Source: Dyadobacter sp. SG02
GTDB taxonomy: Bacteria; Bacteroidota; Bacteroidia; Cytophagales; Spirosomataceae
Direction: 5' to 3'
DNA length: 64,000 bases
Assembly: GCF_900109045.1 (NCBI RefSeq)
Contig: NZ_FNYL01000008.1
Coordinates: forward strand, 124,001 to 188,000
Shown one piece after another: positions 26,811-37,200 of the stretch. The notes under the pieces were generated by a model. That model was not told where the DNA came from. It was given only the letters and a program-made list of their open reading frames with translations, and did no database searches. How positions within the stretch are numbered: the stretch's first letter is position 1; each line of letters opens with the position of its first letter. Position numbers and translations under genes: made by a program.

Positions 26811-28187
26811 ATGAAAAAAATCCTTTCACTCACGCTCCTCGGCGCATTGGCCGCGGCGGAGCCCGTCATGTCCCAGGACGACAACAAGCGAAACGATATT
26901 CGTTACAATCTTAACGAATCCGGTTCACATTATGTAAAATTCACATTTACGAATCAGGTATGGCTGAGGCTGAACGACAATAACCCCGGCACGACCGTTT
27001 TGAGCGACCCAAAGACCAGTACATTCGATATTGGCCTTCGCCGCACCCGGATGCAGCTTTTTGGTCAGCTCACCGACCGGATATTCTTTTATACCCAGTT
27101 CGGGATGAATAATTTCAACAAGGTGAGCGCATTTCCTGCTTACAATACCGCGGGTACGCCCAGTCAGCGCAAAGTCGCCGCATTTTTTCATGATGCCGTG
27201 GGCGAATATGAAGTGCAGCGCAGGGGCAACAGTTTCATCCGTTTCGGTGGCGGTCTGACGATCGTAAGCGGTTTCTCCCGGTTTTCACAGCCCAGCATTG
27301 GTACCATTATGACCATGGACGTGCCCGTTTTCGCGCAAGCCACGGTGGACCAGACCGACCAGTTTTCCAGAAAACTGACGGTTTACAGCCGTGGACAAAT
27401 CGGTAAGCTTAATTACCGTGTGGGTGTAGCCGATCCATTTCCGGTCGAAACCAGCGGCTCCGCACCGGCGGCGCTCAACCAGAATTCCGTTTTCGCGCAG
27501 CGAAAAAACAGTAAACAATTTCAGGGGTTATTCATTTACAATATTTTCGATACCGAAGACAACACAACCCCGGGCTACATGACCGGCACGTACCTTGGCA
27601 AACGCAAAGTTTTGAACATCGAAGCCGGTATTACCTCTCAAAAGAACGCGACCTGGCGAAAGGAAGCGGTCGACACGCTTTATAGTAATATGACGCTCTG
27701 GTCGGTGGCGGCGTACCTGGATATGCCTTTGAATGCGGAGAAAGGAACTGCATTGTCGGCCTACCTGGGTTATTTCGGAACGGATTACGGTAAGGGTTAT
27801 CTCCGCTACAATGGCATTATGAACCCGGCCACCGGCATTACGCAGCCCATCGCAGGCGTAAGCGGCACGCACGGGAACGCATACCCGATGTTCGGGACCG
27901 GTAATGTGATCTACGCGCAGGCCGGGTACAAGCTGAAAGATGGTTTGCTGGGTAGCCAGGGTACATTAATGCCCTATGCTTCATTACAACGCGGCGATTA
28001 CGACCGTTTGCAGGATGCGGCCAACATTTATAATGCGGGGGTTAACTGGCTGATCAAAGGGCATAATGGCAAGCTGTCGCTCAATTATGAGAACCGGCCT
28101 GTTTACAAATCGGCTCCGGTGGCTAATGAGTTGGAGAAAGATGGTCGTAAAGGGAGCTGGACATTGCAATATCAGATTTCGATTTAA
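26811..28187 (+). CDS. Outer-membrane porin-like beta-barrel protein
   Basis: This 458-residue protein has a signal peptide (MKKILSLTLLGALAAAEPVM) and the alternating strand pattern of a phosphate-selective porin-like barrel: KFTFTNQVWLRLNDN, FDIGLRRTRMQLFGQLTDRI, FIRFGGGLTIVSG and a C-terminal aromatic-rich strand WTLQYQISI. Substrate unknown. It is divergent from the SusR-like gene with 84 bp between them, so its expression may be tied to the glycan locus. It ends in a terminator shared with mdh. Confidence 0.75.
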   Translation: MKKILSLTLLGALAAAEPVMSQDDNKRNDIRYNLNESGSHYVKFTFTNQVWLRLNDNNPGTTVLSDPKTSTFDIGLRRTRMQLFGQLTDRIFFYTQFGMNNFNKVSAFPAYNTAGTPSQRKVAAFFHDAVGEYEVQRRGNSFIRFGGGLTIVSGFSRFSQPSIGTIMTMDVPVFAQATVDQTDQFSRKLTVYSRGQIGKLNYRVGVADPFPVETSGSAPAALNQNSVFAQRKNSKQFQGLFIYNIFDTEDNTTPGYMTGTYLGKRKVLNIEAGITSQKNATWRKEAVDTLYSNMTLWSVAAYLDMPLNAEKGTALSAYLGYFGTDYGKGYLRYNGIMNPATGITQPIAGVSGTHGNAYPMFGTGNVIYAQAGYKLKDGLLGSQGTLMPYASLQRGDYDRLQDAANIYNAGVNWLIKGHNGKLSLNYENRPVYKSAPVANELEKDGRKGSWTLQYQISI

Positions 28188-28227
28188 AATACAGGCCGGC
28201 CCGGAAATCCGGACCGGCCTGTATTTT
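28186..28227. terminator. Bidirectional terminator between the porin gene and mdh
   Basis: A 19-bp stem with one mismatch (28186-28204 pairing with 28209-28227, loop AAAT), built of AAAATACAGGCCGG and its complement. It has A and T runs on the two flanks and lies between convergent genes, so it can stop transcription from both sides. Confidence 0.85.
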
Positions 28228-28244
28228 AACGATTTATGTCCCGC

Positions 28245-29171
28245 TTACAAGTTCAAAGCGGCATTCATTGACCGAACGGCCTCTGCTGACTTTTCAAACG
28301 CAGCTTTTTCAGCGTCGCTCAGGCGTAGGTTGATGATTTTTTCCCAACCTCCCCGGCCCAAAACTACCGGTACGCCCATACAAATGTCTTTCTGGCCGTA
28401 CTCGCCATTGAGGTAAACGCTGCAAGGCACAATGCGCTTCTGGTTGCGTACAATGCTTTCCACCAGTAACGTCGTAGCAGCTCCGGGAGCGTACCAGGCA
28501 GATGTTCCGATCAGCTTCGTGAGCGTAGCGCCGCCTACCATCGTATCGGCGGCCACTTTTTCGAGCTTGTCGGCCGAGAGAAAGCGGCTTACCGGGATAC
28601 CATTGTACGTAGCAAGTCTCGTGAGCGGGATCATCGTCGTATCGCCGTGGCCACCGATCACCATCCCGTGAATATCGAGTGGTGAAGCGTCAAGCGCAAG
28701 GGCGAGATAGGTTTTGAAACGCGCGCTATCCAATGCGCCGCCCATACCGATCAGGCGTTTTTTGGGAATACCCGATTCTTTCAAGGCCAGGTAAGTCATT
28801 GTGTCCATCGGATTGGACACCACGATCACGATCGCTTTCGGCGAATATTTGAGAAGGTTCTCAGTCACTCCCTTTACAATTCCTGCATTGATGCCGATCA
28901 GCTCTTCGCGGGTCATACCGGGCTTACGAGGCAGCCCCGAGGTGATCACAACCACATCCGAGCCTTTGGTTTTCTCGTAATCATTGGTCGAGCCGATGGG
29001 TTTGGTGTTGAATCCCAGTAAGGCGGCTGTCTGGTACATATCCAGTGACTTACCTTCGCTGACACCCTCTTTGATATCCAGCAACACCACTTCTTCTGCC
29101 AGCTCACGACGAATGATATTATCGGCTGTGGTTGCGCCTACCGCACCCGCACCTACAACAGTAATCTTCAT
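28245..29171 (-). CDS. mdh: Malate dehydrogenase (LDH-like type)
   Basis: A 308-residue NAD-dependent enzyme of the TCA cycle. It shows the Rossmann motif GAGAVGATTADNIIRREL, the NAD-specific Asp in VVLLDIKEG, VVSNPMDTMTYLALKESG, the substrate-binding Arg region GLPRKPGMTREEL, and the catalytic His in GGHGDTTMIPLTRLA. It resembles the malate dehydrogenases of the lactate-dehydrogenase-like type. It is divergent from the DUF1232 gene with about 205 bp between them, which hold no obvious gene. Confidence 0.95.
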   Translation of the reverse strand: MKITVVGAGAVGATTADNIIRRELAEEVVLLDIKEGVSEGKSLDMYQTAALLGFNTKPIGSTNDYEKTKGSDVVVITSGLPRKPGMTREELIGINAGIVKGVTENLLKYSPKAIVIVVSNPMDTMTYLALKESGIPKKRLIGMGGALDSARFKTYLALALDASPLDIHGMVIGGHGDTTMIPLTRLATYNGIPVSRFLSADKLEKVAADTMVGGATLTKLIGTSAWYAPGAATTLLVESIVRNQKRIVPCSVYLNGEYGQKDICMGVPVVLGRGGWEKIINLRLSDAEKAAFEKSAEAVRSMNAALNL

Positions 29172-29376
29172 AGGGAAATATGGTTAATTGTATAGAAATT
29201 GATGCTTTTTATATTTTTTCCTAAAAGTATGATACATAATTTGTTTAAACCAAGCGGAATTTGATTTTTTGCCGCAAACTCCGCGGCTGGAAGCCCGGCC
29301 GCCATCCGGAACGCAATTTTTTCCGTAAGTTGATAGTTATAATGGCTTTATAAACCACTTTTTCCTGCTTTGTACC

Positions 29377-29808
29377 ATGAATGACGAGTCAATGATTTCG
29401 CGGATTTTACAGTCGATATTTTTTAAGAATGCCAAAGGGAAAGCAGGACGTTACGCCAGAAATTCTACCCGCTTGTTCGAGCTCGGCAAAGAGGTGCTGG
29501 GGAAGCTCCAGACGGTGGGCTTTAAAGGCAACCTCTCCGAATTCCAGTCGAGCGTGCAGCTGCTGCTCCGCATGGTGAAAGCTTATGCCTCCGGCGAATA
29601 TAAGCAGCTTCCCTGGAAAAGTCTGGTGTCGATCGTCGCTGTGCTCATTTATTTCGTATCTCCGATAGACCTTATTCCTGACTTCCTGCCCGTTATCGGC
29701 ATTACCGACGACGTGGCGCTGGTGGTATGGCTGATCAAGACGCTGGGCGACGATATCCGCAAATTTGCCGATTGGGAGAAGGCTACCAAGACAATTAATA
29801 TCGGATAA
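29377..29808 (+). CDS. YkvA family (DUF1232) membrane protein
   Basis: A 143-residue protein whose C-terminal half is a DUF1232 domain with the hallmark YFVSPIDLIPDFLPVIG followed by TDDVALVVWLIKTLG. Roughly two hydrophobic segments suggest an inner-membrane location. The family function is unknown. The N-terminal helical part is soluble and basic. It stands alone between mdh and tatA. Confidence 0.8.
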   Translation: MNDESMISRILQSIFFKNAKGKAGRYARNSTRLFELGKEVLGKLQTVGFKGNLSEFQSSVQLLLRMVKAYASGEYKQLPWKSLVSIVAVLIYFVSPIDLIPDFLPVIGITDDVALVVWLIKTLGDDIRKFADWEKATKTINIG

Positions 29809-29826
29809 AAGTGGTCGCAGGTCTGG

Positions 29827-29854
29827 TTGTTATAAAAAAGAATAGTTATTTTTG
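29827..29854 (+). promoter_or_regulatory. Promoter of tatA
   Basis: TTG (29827-29829), 17 nt, then TATTTTTG (29847-29854) gives a good match to the -33/-7 promoter of Bacteroidota. The tatA start is 25 bp downstream. Confidence 0.6.
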
Positions 29855-29878
29855 TAAACATTAATAAAAGAAACAGAT

Positions 29879-30079
29879 ATGGAATCAATAACCGTTTTAG
29901 GAATTATGGGGTTGGGCGGACAGGAGATCTTCTTAGTTGCTCTGTTCGTGTTGCTTTTCTTCGGAGCAAAGAAAATCCCAGAACTTATGCGCGGTTTGGG
30001 GCAAGGTATCAATGAGTTCAAGAACGCTACTAAAGACGTTAAGGAAAATATTGAAAAAAGCATGGAAGACCCCAAATAA
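29879..30079 (+). CDS. tatA: Twin-arginine translocase subunit TatA/TatE
   Basis: A 66-residue protein with one N-terminal hydrophobic helix (GGQEIFLVALFVLLFFGAKK) followed by the FGAKKIPELMRGLGQGINEF amphipathic helix and a charged tail. This is the standard TatA layout, the pore-forming part of the twin-arginine export system. tatB and tatC are not next to it. Confidence 0.93.
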   Translation: MESITVLGIMGLGGQEIFLVALFVLLFFGAKKIPELMRGLGQGINEFKNATKDVKENIEKSMEDPK

Positions 30080-30106
30080 CGCTTCCATCTTATCGAAGGT
30101 TTGATC

Positions 30107-30138
30107 CAGAGCCATTAAGCTAGCACTTAACGGCTCTG
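30107..30138 (+). terminator. Intrinsic terminator after tatA
   Basis: A 13-bp stem with one mismatch (30107-30119 pairing with 30126-30138, core CAGAGCC/GGCTCTG), followed by ATTCTTTATTT. It separates tatA from gatA. Confidence 0.65.
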
Positions 30139-30171
30139 ATTCTTTATTTACAACCCCACAAAAAAATTACC

Positions 30172-31620
30172 TTGAAAGAGTATCTGACGCTGGCCGAAAT
30201 TCAGAGAGATCTACGTGAAGAAGGTTTGACGTGCGTCAAGTTGGTTGACCACTATTTGGAAAAAATAGAGGCTAACAAGCATCTCAATGCTTTCGTTGAA
30301 GTTTATACAGAGGAAGCAAAAAAGGCCGCCCTGGCCGTGGATGCGAAGATCGCCAATGGTACTGCCGGAAAGCTGGCAGGCATGGTGATCGGCCTTAAAG
30401 ATGTGCTTTCGCTCACCGGCCACGGCTTGCAGGCCGGAAGCCAGATTCTTCAGAATTATACAGCACCCTATACTGCAACCGCCGTGCAGCGGCTCCTCGA
30501 TGAAGACGCGATCATCATCGGGAGGCAAAACTGCGACGAGTTTGCGATGGGTTCTTCGAATGAAAATTCTTCATTCGGGCCGGTGCTGAATGCCATTAAT
30601 AACTCCAAAGTTCCGGGAGGGTCATCGGGTGGTTCGGCTGTTGCCGTTCAGGCCGGGCTTTGCCATGCTTCGTTGGGAAGTGATACCGGAGGTTCGGTGC
30701 GCCAGCCGGCGGCGTTCTGTGGGGTGATCGGTGTGAAACCTTCGTACGGGCGTGTGTCGCGTTACGGGCTCATTGCCTACGCGTCGTCTTTCGACTGCAT
30801 TGGGCCTATTACCAAGAGTGTGGCTGATTCCGCATTGCTGCTGGAAATAATGTCTGGCGCCGATGATTTCGATAGCACGGTTTCGGAACGTCCGGTCCCT
30901 GCTTACACCGCGAATCTGGAATGGAAAGGCAAAGCTAAAATCGGGTATATCCGGAGCGCGGTAGAGAACGAAGCCATTGCACCGGAAATCCGCCGGCAGA
31001 CATCCGAAGTGCTCGATCGCCTGCGCGCGGAAGGGCACGAAGTGGTAGGCATCGATATGCCGCTGCTAGATTCGCTTTTACCTACATATTATATCCTGAC
31101 CACAGCCGAAGCGAGCTCGAACCTGTCGCGTTTCGACGGTGTGCGGTACGGTTACCGCAGCCCCGAATCCGTGGATCTGGAAAGCATGTACAAAAAGACC
31201 CGTACAGAAGGTTTTGGCGACGAGGTAAGGAGAAGAATACTATTGGGTACTTTCGTATTAAGTGCAAATTATTACGACGCATACTATACCAAGGCGCAAC
31301 GCGTTAGAAGATTGGTGCGGGAGGAAACGGGCCGGTTTTTCGAACAGTTCGATTTCCTGATTTCCCCGGTAACACCTACCACAGCTTTTACGATTGGTGA
31401 AAAGACGGAAGATCCGTTACAAATGTATCTTGCGGACATTTTCACTGTGCAGGCGAATGTCGTGGGTAATCCCGCGGTATCCATTCCGAACGGGCTGGAC
31501 GACCAGGGAATGCCAATCGGAATTCAGATAATGGGCCCTTATTTCGGGGAGGAGAAAATGCTGGCATTTGCCAATTATCTTACCGAATTGAACAAGGAAG
31601 GGGCCGTAGCATACAACTAG
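30172..31620 (+). CDS. gatA: Asp-tRNA(Asn)/Glu-tRNA(Gln) amidotransferase subunit A
   Basis: A 482-residue amidase-signature enzyme that releases ammonia from glutamine for tRNA-dependent amidation. The Ser-cisSer-Lys triad is visible: Lys in GMVIGLKDVLSLTGHGL, the cis-Ser in PGGSSGGSAVAV and the nucleophilic Ser in GSDTGGSVRQPAAFCG. GVKPSYGRVSRYGLIAYASS is typical of GatA. The start is TTG at 30172. A weak terminator lies 17 bp downstream. gatB and gatC are not in this window. Confidence 0.94.
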   Translation: MKEYLTLAEIQRDLREEGLTCVKLVDHYLEKIEANKHLNAFVEVYTEEAKKAALAVDAKIANGTAGKLAGMVIGLKDVLSLTGHGLQAGSQILQNYTAPYTATAVQRLLDEDAIIIGRQNCDEFAMGSSNENSSFGPVLNAINNSKVPGGSSGGSAVAVQAGLCHASLGSDTGGSVRQPAAFCGVIGVKPSYGRVSRYGLIAYASSFDCIGPITKSVADSALLLEIMSGADDFDSTVSERPVPAYTANLEWKGKAKIGYIRSAVENEAIAPEIRRQTSEVLDRLRAEGHEVVGIDMPLLDSLLPTYYILTTAEASSNLSRFDGVRYGYRSPESVDLESMYKKTRTEGFGDEVRRRILLGTFVLSANYYDAYYTKAQRVRRLVREETGRFFEQFDFLISPVTPTTAFTIGEKTEDPLQMYLADIFTVQANVVGNPAVSIPNGLDDQGMPIGIQIMGPYFGEEKMLAFANYLTELNKEGAVAYN

Positions 31621-31636
31621 CGTGACCAACGCATTC

Positions 31637-31659
31637 AAGGGGATATAGTCCCTTTTTTT
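31637..31659 (+). terminator. Probable terminator after gatA
   Basis: AAGGGGATATAGTCCCTTTT can fold into a short stem (AAGGG/CCCTT) followed by a T run. It lies 17 bp after the gatA stop. The rest of the 290-bp gap to mltD is AT-rich, with CAGAATAAC (31720-31728) and GTTATTCTG (31744-31752) as an inverted repeat. Confidence 0.5.
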
Positions 31660-31912
31660 GCGCGCATTGGAAGACGAAAGCTGTATTTATAACCAAAGGT
31701 TCAAAGAAAATTATCGTGCCAGAATAACAGGCGACTATGTTACGTTATTCTGAATGAGAATGTTGCGTGAATAATTAAAATGTATTAGAGATTATTCTGA
31801 TTCATCTGGCCAATTCAAAACCCAAAAGGATTCTTCTATCTGTAAGCAGATCATCAACAGGTACAAGCCATTGAAAACCGTGAATTGATTAACCTTCAAA
31901 AAACATTTATTA

Positions 31913-33484
31913 ATGAGGATTTCGAAAAGAGTATTGTGGCTCGGAGCCATGTGTGCAGGGTTTTGGAATGCGCCTGCAGGGGCGATGATTCCACAGGAGC
32001 GTTTGATGTCCGGGCAGGATACGGTTGAGACTATTGCTCAGGAAGAAAATGATTTGATGCCGTCGCTCCCGGAAGTCGAAGAGATCGGGCAGAACCCTGC
32101 GGTTCCCGAGGAACTTTTGAAAGAACGGTTCGCAAAGCTTGAAAAGTCGATTCCGCTTACTTACCATAAGTCTTCGCACGAATTTGTAGAATACTTCATT
32201 TACAAAAAGGCGACTTTTACCCGGACAATGATGGAGCGCATGCCGCTCTATTTCCCACTTTTCGAGAAGGCATTGGCGAAACACGGGTTGCCTACCGAAC
32301 TGAAATACCTTTCCATGATCGAGTCGGGACTGAACCCGACCGTGATTTCCCACGCAAGGGCTGGCGGCTTGTGGCAGTTTATGCCGGCAACCGGACGGGA
32401 ATTCGGTCTTTACCAGGATAAATACATCGATGAACGCTTCGAGCCGGCAAAAGCAACCGAAGCGGCGTGTCTCTATCTCAAACAGCTTTACAATATCTTC
32501 GGCGACTGGGAGCTTGCATTGGCCTCATATAATACAGGACCGGGCAATGTGAAGCGCGCCATGCGCCGCTCACGCGGGACCACCTTCTGGACGATTTACA
32601 ATGTCCTTCCCCGCGAGACCCGCTCGTACGTACCGCAGTATGTGGCCATGAACTACATGATGAACTACGGCTACGATCACGGCATTTTCCCGGAAAATAC
32701 CGAGTTCCAGATTCCGAACGATACGATTCACATTAACGGCTACATCGATCTCGCAACTTTTTGCGACAATGCAAGTATCGATTTCGAAGTACTCAAAAAG
32801 CTGAACCCGCAAATCACGAAGAAAGTCCTGCCGGACCAAACCCGTGATTTTGTATTGAAAGTACCAAGCGTAAGATTCACCTACCTGATGAGCAACCGCT
32901 CATCAATCATGGATTCGTGCACCAGGAAATATCTTGCTACCGGCGTAATGATCGCCAAGGCAGACAGCACCAAAACAGATTCGCTCAGCGGCAACGGCTC
33001 ATTTCCTTATGTGCTCGCATCGAACGTGCAGAATGTCTCGGACAACGAAGATTATGAAGACGACGGTGAGGAAGAAACAATTCAGCGCAGCCGTACCAAA
33101 CGCGTATCGTATACTGTCCGTCGCGGCGATAATGTAGCCGGCATCGCGCGGAAATACGGGGTATCGGTCGTGTCGCTTCGTAAATGGAACCGCATCCGTC
33201 GCAATAATATCCGCAAGGGGCAGCGTCTGGTGATCTACAAAGAGGTGAAGGAAACTGTACCGGCCATCCGTATCGCAGCCAAAGCGAGGCCGCAGCAGCA
33301 GGACGAAGAGCAAGTTGCCAAGCAGCAGCGTCATACCCGGAAACGTTATCATACCGTACAAAAAGGAGATACATTATGGATTATTTCGCAGCGATACGGT
33401 CTGGAAATCGGTCAGTTGAAAAAACGCAACAAAATCAGGGGCAACTCGATCAAGCCTGGTCAAAAACTGATCATTTCTACCTAG
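31913..33484 (+). CDS. mltD: Membrane-bound lytic murein transglycosylase D (MltD-like) with two LysM domains
   Basis: A 523-residue exported enzyme that cleaves peptidoglycan glycan strands. After a signal-like N-terminus, an SLT domain spans about residues 110-250 with the catalytic Glu in SMIESGLNPTVISHARAGGL and GLWQFMPATGREFGL, and the family motif ALASYNTGPGNVKRAMR. Two LysM peptidoglycan-binding domains follow: VSYTVRRGDNVAGIARKYGV (about residue 395) and RYHTVQKGDTLWIISQRYGL (about 475). The acidic linker between SLT and LysM is low complexity. ruvA starts 33 bp downstream. Confidence 0.92.
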   Translation: MRISKRVLWLGAMCAGFWNAPAGAMIPQERLMSGQDTVETIAQEENDLMPSLPEVEEIGQNPAVPEELLKERFAKLEKSIPLTYHKSSHEFVEYFIYKKATFTRTMMERMPLYFPLFEKALAKHGLPTELKYLSMIESGLNPTVISHARAGGLWQFMPATGREFGLYQDKYIDERFEPAKATEAACLYLKQLYNIFGDWELALASYNTGPGNVKRAMRRSRGTTFWTIYNVLPRETRSYVPQYVAMNYMMNYGYDHGIFPENTEFQIPNDTIHINGYIDLATFCDNASIDFEVLKKLNPQITKKVLPDQTRDFVLKVPSVRFTYLMSNRSSIMDSCTRKYLATGVMIAKADSTKTDSLSGNGSFPYVLASNVQNVSDNEDYEDDGEEETIQRSRTKRVSYTVRRGDNVAGIARKYGVSVVSLRKWNRIRRNNIRKGQRLVIYKEVKETVPAIRIAAKARPQQQDEEQVAKQQRHTRKRYHTVQKGDTLWIISQRYGLEIGQLKKRNKIRGNSIKPGQKLIIST

Positions 33485-33517
33485 AAATTAACGCTTCAAC
33501 ATACACATACTATTTTT

Positions 33518-34108
33518 ATGATTGCCTACGTTAACGGGATTGTAACTTATAAAGACCCAGCGTACGCTATCATCGATGTTAACGGAGTAGGTTACGAGGT
33601 CAGGATCTCATTACAGACCTACACTTCGCTCCCCGACATCGGTGCCCGGTGCAAGCTGGTAACGTTTCTCAATATACGGGAAGATGCCCACGTCCTTTAC
33701 GGTTTTTGGGGGAATGATGAGAAAAAGCTTTTCCTGGATCTGACAAGCATTTCAGGAATCGGGCCGTCGACAGCGCTCGTGATGCTTTCCTCTCTTTCCT
33801 CTTCGGAAATTCGGCAAGGAATCATTGATGAAGACCTGCGTCTGATCCAGTCGATCAAAGGCATTGGGTCCAAGACCGCTCAACGCGTAATCCTCGAACT
33901 AAGAGACAAAATTCGAAAGGAAGAGCTCGTTTCAACAGGTACCAAATCTGCTGAAACGTCGTCAGGCGCTCTACGGAGTGAAGCGTTGGCTGCGCTCGTT
34001 ACTTTGGGTATTCCCAAACCAACGGCGGAGAAAAGTCTGGATGCCATCATTAAGCGTGAGGGGCAGTCTATCAGTGTTGAAAATCTTATCAAACTAGCGT
34101 TACGTTAA
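33518..34108 (+). CDS. ruvA: Holliday junction ATP-dependent DNA helicase subunit RuvA
   Basis: A 196-residue protein of normal RuvA length: N-terminal OB domain (MIAYVNGIVTYKDPAYAIID), two helix-hairpin-helix motifs (LTSISGIGPSTALVMLSSL and IQSIKGIGSKTAQRVILEL) and a C-terminal domain (ALAALVTLGIPKPTAEKSLD) that contacts RuvB. It binds four-way junctions as a tetramer. ruvA next to sprA and gcvH is a conserved order in Bacteroidota. Confidence 0.96.
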   Translation: MIAYVNGIVTYKDPAYAIIDVNGVGYEVRISLQTYTSLPDIGARCKLVTFLNIREDAHVLYGFWGNDEKKLFLDLTSISGIGPSTALVMLSSLSSSEIRQGIIDEDLRLIQSIKGIGSKTAQRVILELRDKIRKEELVSTGTKSAETSSGALRSEALAALVTLGIPKPTAEKSLDAIIKREGQSISVENLIKLALR

Positions 34109-34207
34109 CCGGAACTGCAATGATATTTGGTGAAAAATTTTACAACTGTAAAATCGTGTTGATGGATTTGTTTGTAAATACAACCTTCTCTAAATAAGTA
34201 TATTACC

Positions 34208-37200
34208 TTGTCATCAACGATTTACTCTTTTCTTTTTAAGGTATTAAGCATTTCGGCCGGAGCGGTGTTACTTGTGAACGTTTCCGGCGGCAAGGGCGAA
34301 CCATATTCGGAGCAGGCACAGGAATGGGCCATCCTTGCAGACACGCTTAAAGATGATACCACCCGGAAAAACATCGACAGGTCGGGCTCTCAGCTGATCA
34401 TGCGATGGAAGGATTATTATTCCAACCGTATCACTGAGCCGCGGCCGCGTTCGCCATTCTACCTGCGCGAGCCGAGCAACATCTCCACCAACATTACGCT
34501 CGACAGTGCAGGGAAAATTGCAGTGACCGAGAAAATTCAGACGCCGGGCGTCGGTACGCCGGGCCTCGGCACGCCGGGCGTCGCTACGCCGGGAGCGGGT
34601 CCGTCAGGCGCGGGATCGCCCGGCAGTACGCTAAATTACCGCTTCCCCGAGCGGATGGACCTCGAAACCTATGACAAGATCCAGGAGGACCGGGCATTCA
34701 AAAGCCTCCTGCGCGAGTATGCGAGCAGGCAGGACGGGAACAGCGCCATGGGTGCGCGCGGGCTGCTGCCTAAGCTCGACCTTCCGCCTGGATTGACCAA
34801 ACTGCTCGGAGATGATTTTGTGAATTTCAAGCCCACCGGTTTCGTATCGCTGGACCTCGGGCTGATGCACCAGTTCCTCGATAACCCGGCCATCCCGATC
34901 CGTCAGCGCAAGAATACCCAGTTCATTTTCAACGAGCAGATCAATATCAATTTTGATGCCAAGCTCGGCGATATGCTTGGGTTCCAGACCAATTTCGATA
35001 CCAAGGCGAACTTCAACTTCGAGAATGCGATCAAGTTGAACTATAAAAACCCCGAGGAGAGCTTTATTCGTAAGATCGAAGCGGGTAATATCAACTGGGC
35101 GATTAACAGCCAGCTTATTCCGGGTGTTCAGAATTTGTTTGGTTTGAAAACCGATTTTCAATTCGGACGTCTGAGCGCCACTTTTGTGGCTTCGCAGCAG
35201 AAATCCAGTAAAGAGCGTATCACGCTGCGCGGTGGCGCACAAAGTCGCGACTTTGAATTACGGGCCGATACTTACGACGAGAACCGTAACTTCTTCCTTT
35301 CCCAATATTTCCGGAACATTTACGAGAGCTCGCTGCAAAACACGCCGACTATCACTTCCGGAGTGACCGTAACGCGTCTTGAGGTGTATGTGACCAACCG
35401 TACAACCACTACCGAATCGCTTCGGAACATTGTCGGTTTTGCTGATTTGGGTGAACCTGCGCCATACCGCGCCGGTAACCCCAACTTGCAGCCCGTGCGC
35501 TCCACGTCGCCCGCGAGCAACGACGCTAACGGTCTTTACAAAAAGCTAAGCGACAGTCCGGGTTTCAGGCAGGTAGACAATACCAATACCGCCATTACGG
35601 GCCTCGGTCTCGAAAAAACAATCGATTATGAATTGCTGCGCGGTGCGAAACGTCTGATCCTCGACCGCGATTATACATTCCATCCGCAGCTCGGTTACAT
35701 CTCCCTAACCAATGCGCTCCGCAACGACGAAGTCCTTGCGGTTTCTTACGAATATACGTTGAACGGCCGCGCATTTAAGGTAGGGGAGCTTACCGAGGAT
35801 TACCAGGCCAGACAGGACAATGAGGTAATCGCGCTGAAATTGCTGAAATCGTCGACTATCCGGAACAATACCAAGCTGCCGATGTGGGATTTAATGATGA
35901 AAAACATCTATTCGCTCGGTACCAGCCAGATCGACAAGCAAGGGTTTCAGTTAAGAGTTATTTACAAAGATGACCAGACCGGTATCGATAACCCGAACTT
36001 GCAGGAAAGTAGCATTGCCAACATTCCTCTGATCCGCCTCTCCGGCCTCGACCGTTTGAATCCCGTCAACGACCTCCAACCCGACGGTAACTTCGACTTT
36101 GTCGACGGTATAACGATGGATAGCAAAACGGGCCGCATTATCTTCCCGGTGCTGGAACCATTTGGTAGTAACCTTTCCAGGAAATTCGGGCCGGGCGAGG
36201 ACGTTTACCGCAACAAATATGTGTTCAACGAGCTCTACCGCACGACGATGATCGACGCGCAGCAGGTTTCGGAACGTAACAAGTTTTTCATTAAAGGTTC
36301 CTACCAATCGAGCGGTGGGGCTGAGGTACAGTTGCCATTTGGCGTGCTGGAAACCTCCGTAACCGTGACCTCCGGCGGCGTACCGCTTTCTCCGGGCTCG
36401 GATTATATTGTGGAGGCGCAAATCGGTCGTGTACGGATTTTGAACGCCAGTGTGCTGGCATCCGGTCGTGAAATCGTGATCGAATACGAACGCCCGGATA
36501 TGTTCCAGAACCAGATACGCACTTTGGTCGGAACACGCCTCGATTATGTCGTCAATCGAAACCTCAGCGTCGGTCTGACTGCTATGAAATATAAGGAGCG
36601 TACCGCGGGTTTCCTTTCGAGGGTGTCCATCGGAAACGAGCCTGTGAACAATACCATGCTCGGGTTTGACGTAAACTTCCGCAAGGACGCGCCGTTCCTG
36701 ACCAAATGGCTGGATGCTTTGCCACTTATCCAGACCAAGGAAATGTCGTCGATCCAGTTCAAAGGGGAATTTGCCAAATTGCTTCCCGGCGTTTCGAAGG
36801 ACGTTAACAACCGCTCGTTGGTAGACGACTTCGAAGCTGCACGGACGGTTTATGATCTGGCGCGTCAGCCGCAGAAGTGGCGTCTGGCAGCAGTGCCGAG
36901 CAAGTTCAGAGATGGATTTGATGGTAAAAACCTGAACTATGGCTATAAGCGAGCCAAGATATCGGCATATACCGTCGATAACATTTTTGGCGGGTCGCAA
37001 GGCCTGGGCGGAGGATATCAGCCACCTGCTAATATCACCGACGACGACCGCAAGAATTTTTACGAGCGGCTTTACCTGCCTAACGAGATTTTCCCGAACC
37101 GCGCCATTGCCGGTTTGGTCACTTATCCGCAGCAGGTGCTGGATATCGCCTATTATCCAAGCGAGCGCGGAATGTACAACTACAACACCGACCTCAATCC

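Noticed and set aside
29281..29315. GCCCGGCCGCC in the mdh/DUF1232 gap as another GC-rich insertion
   Set aside because: Only nine bases match the family and the surrounding sequence has no restorable motif.
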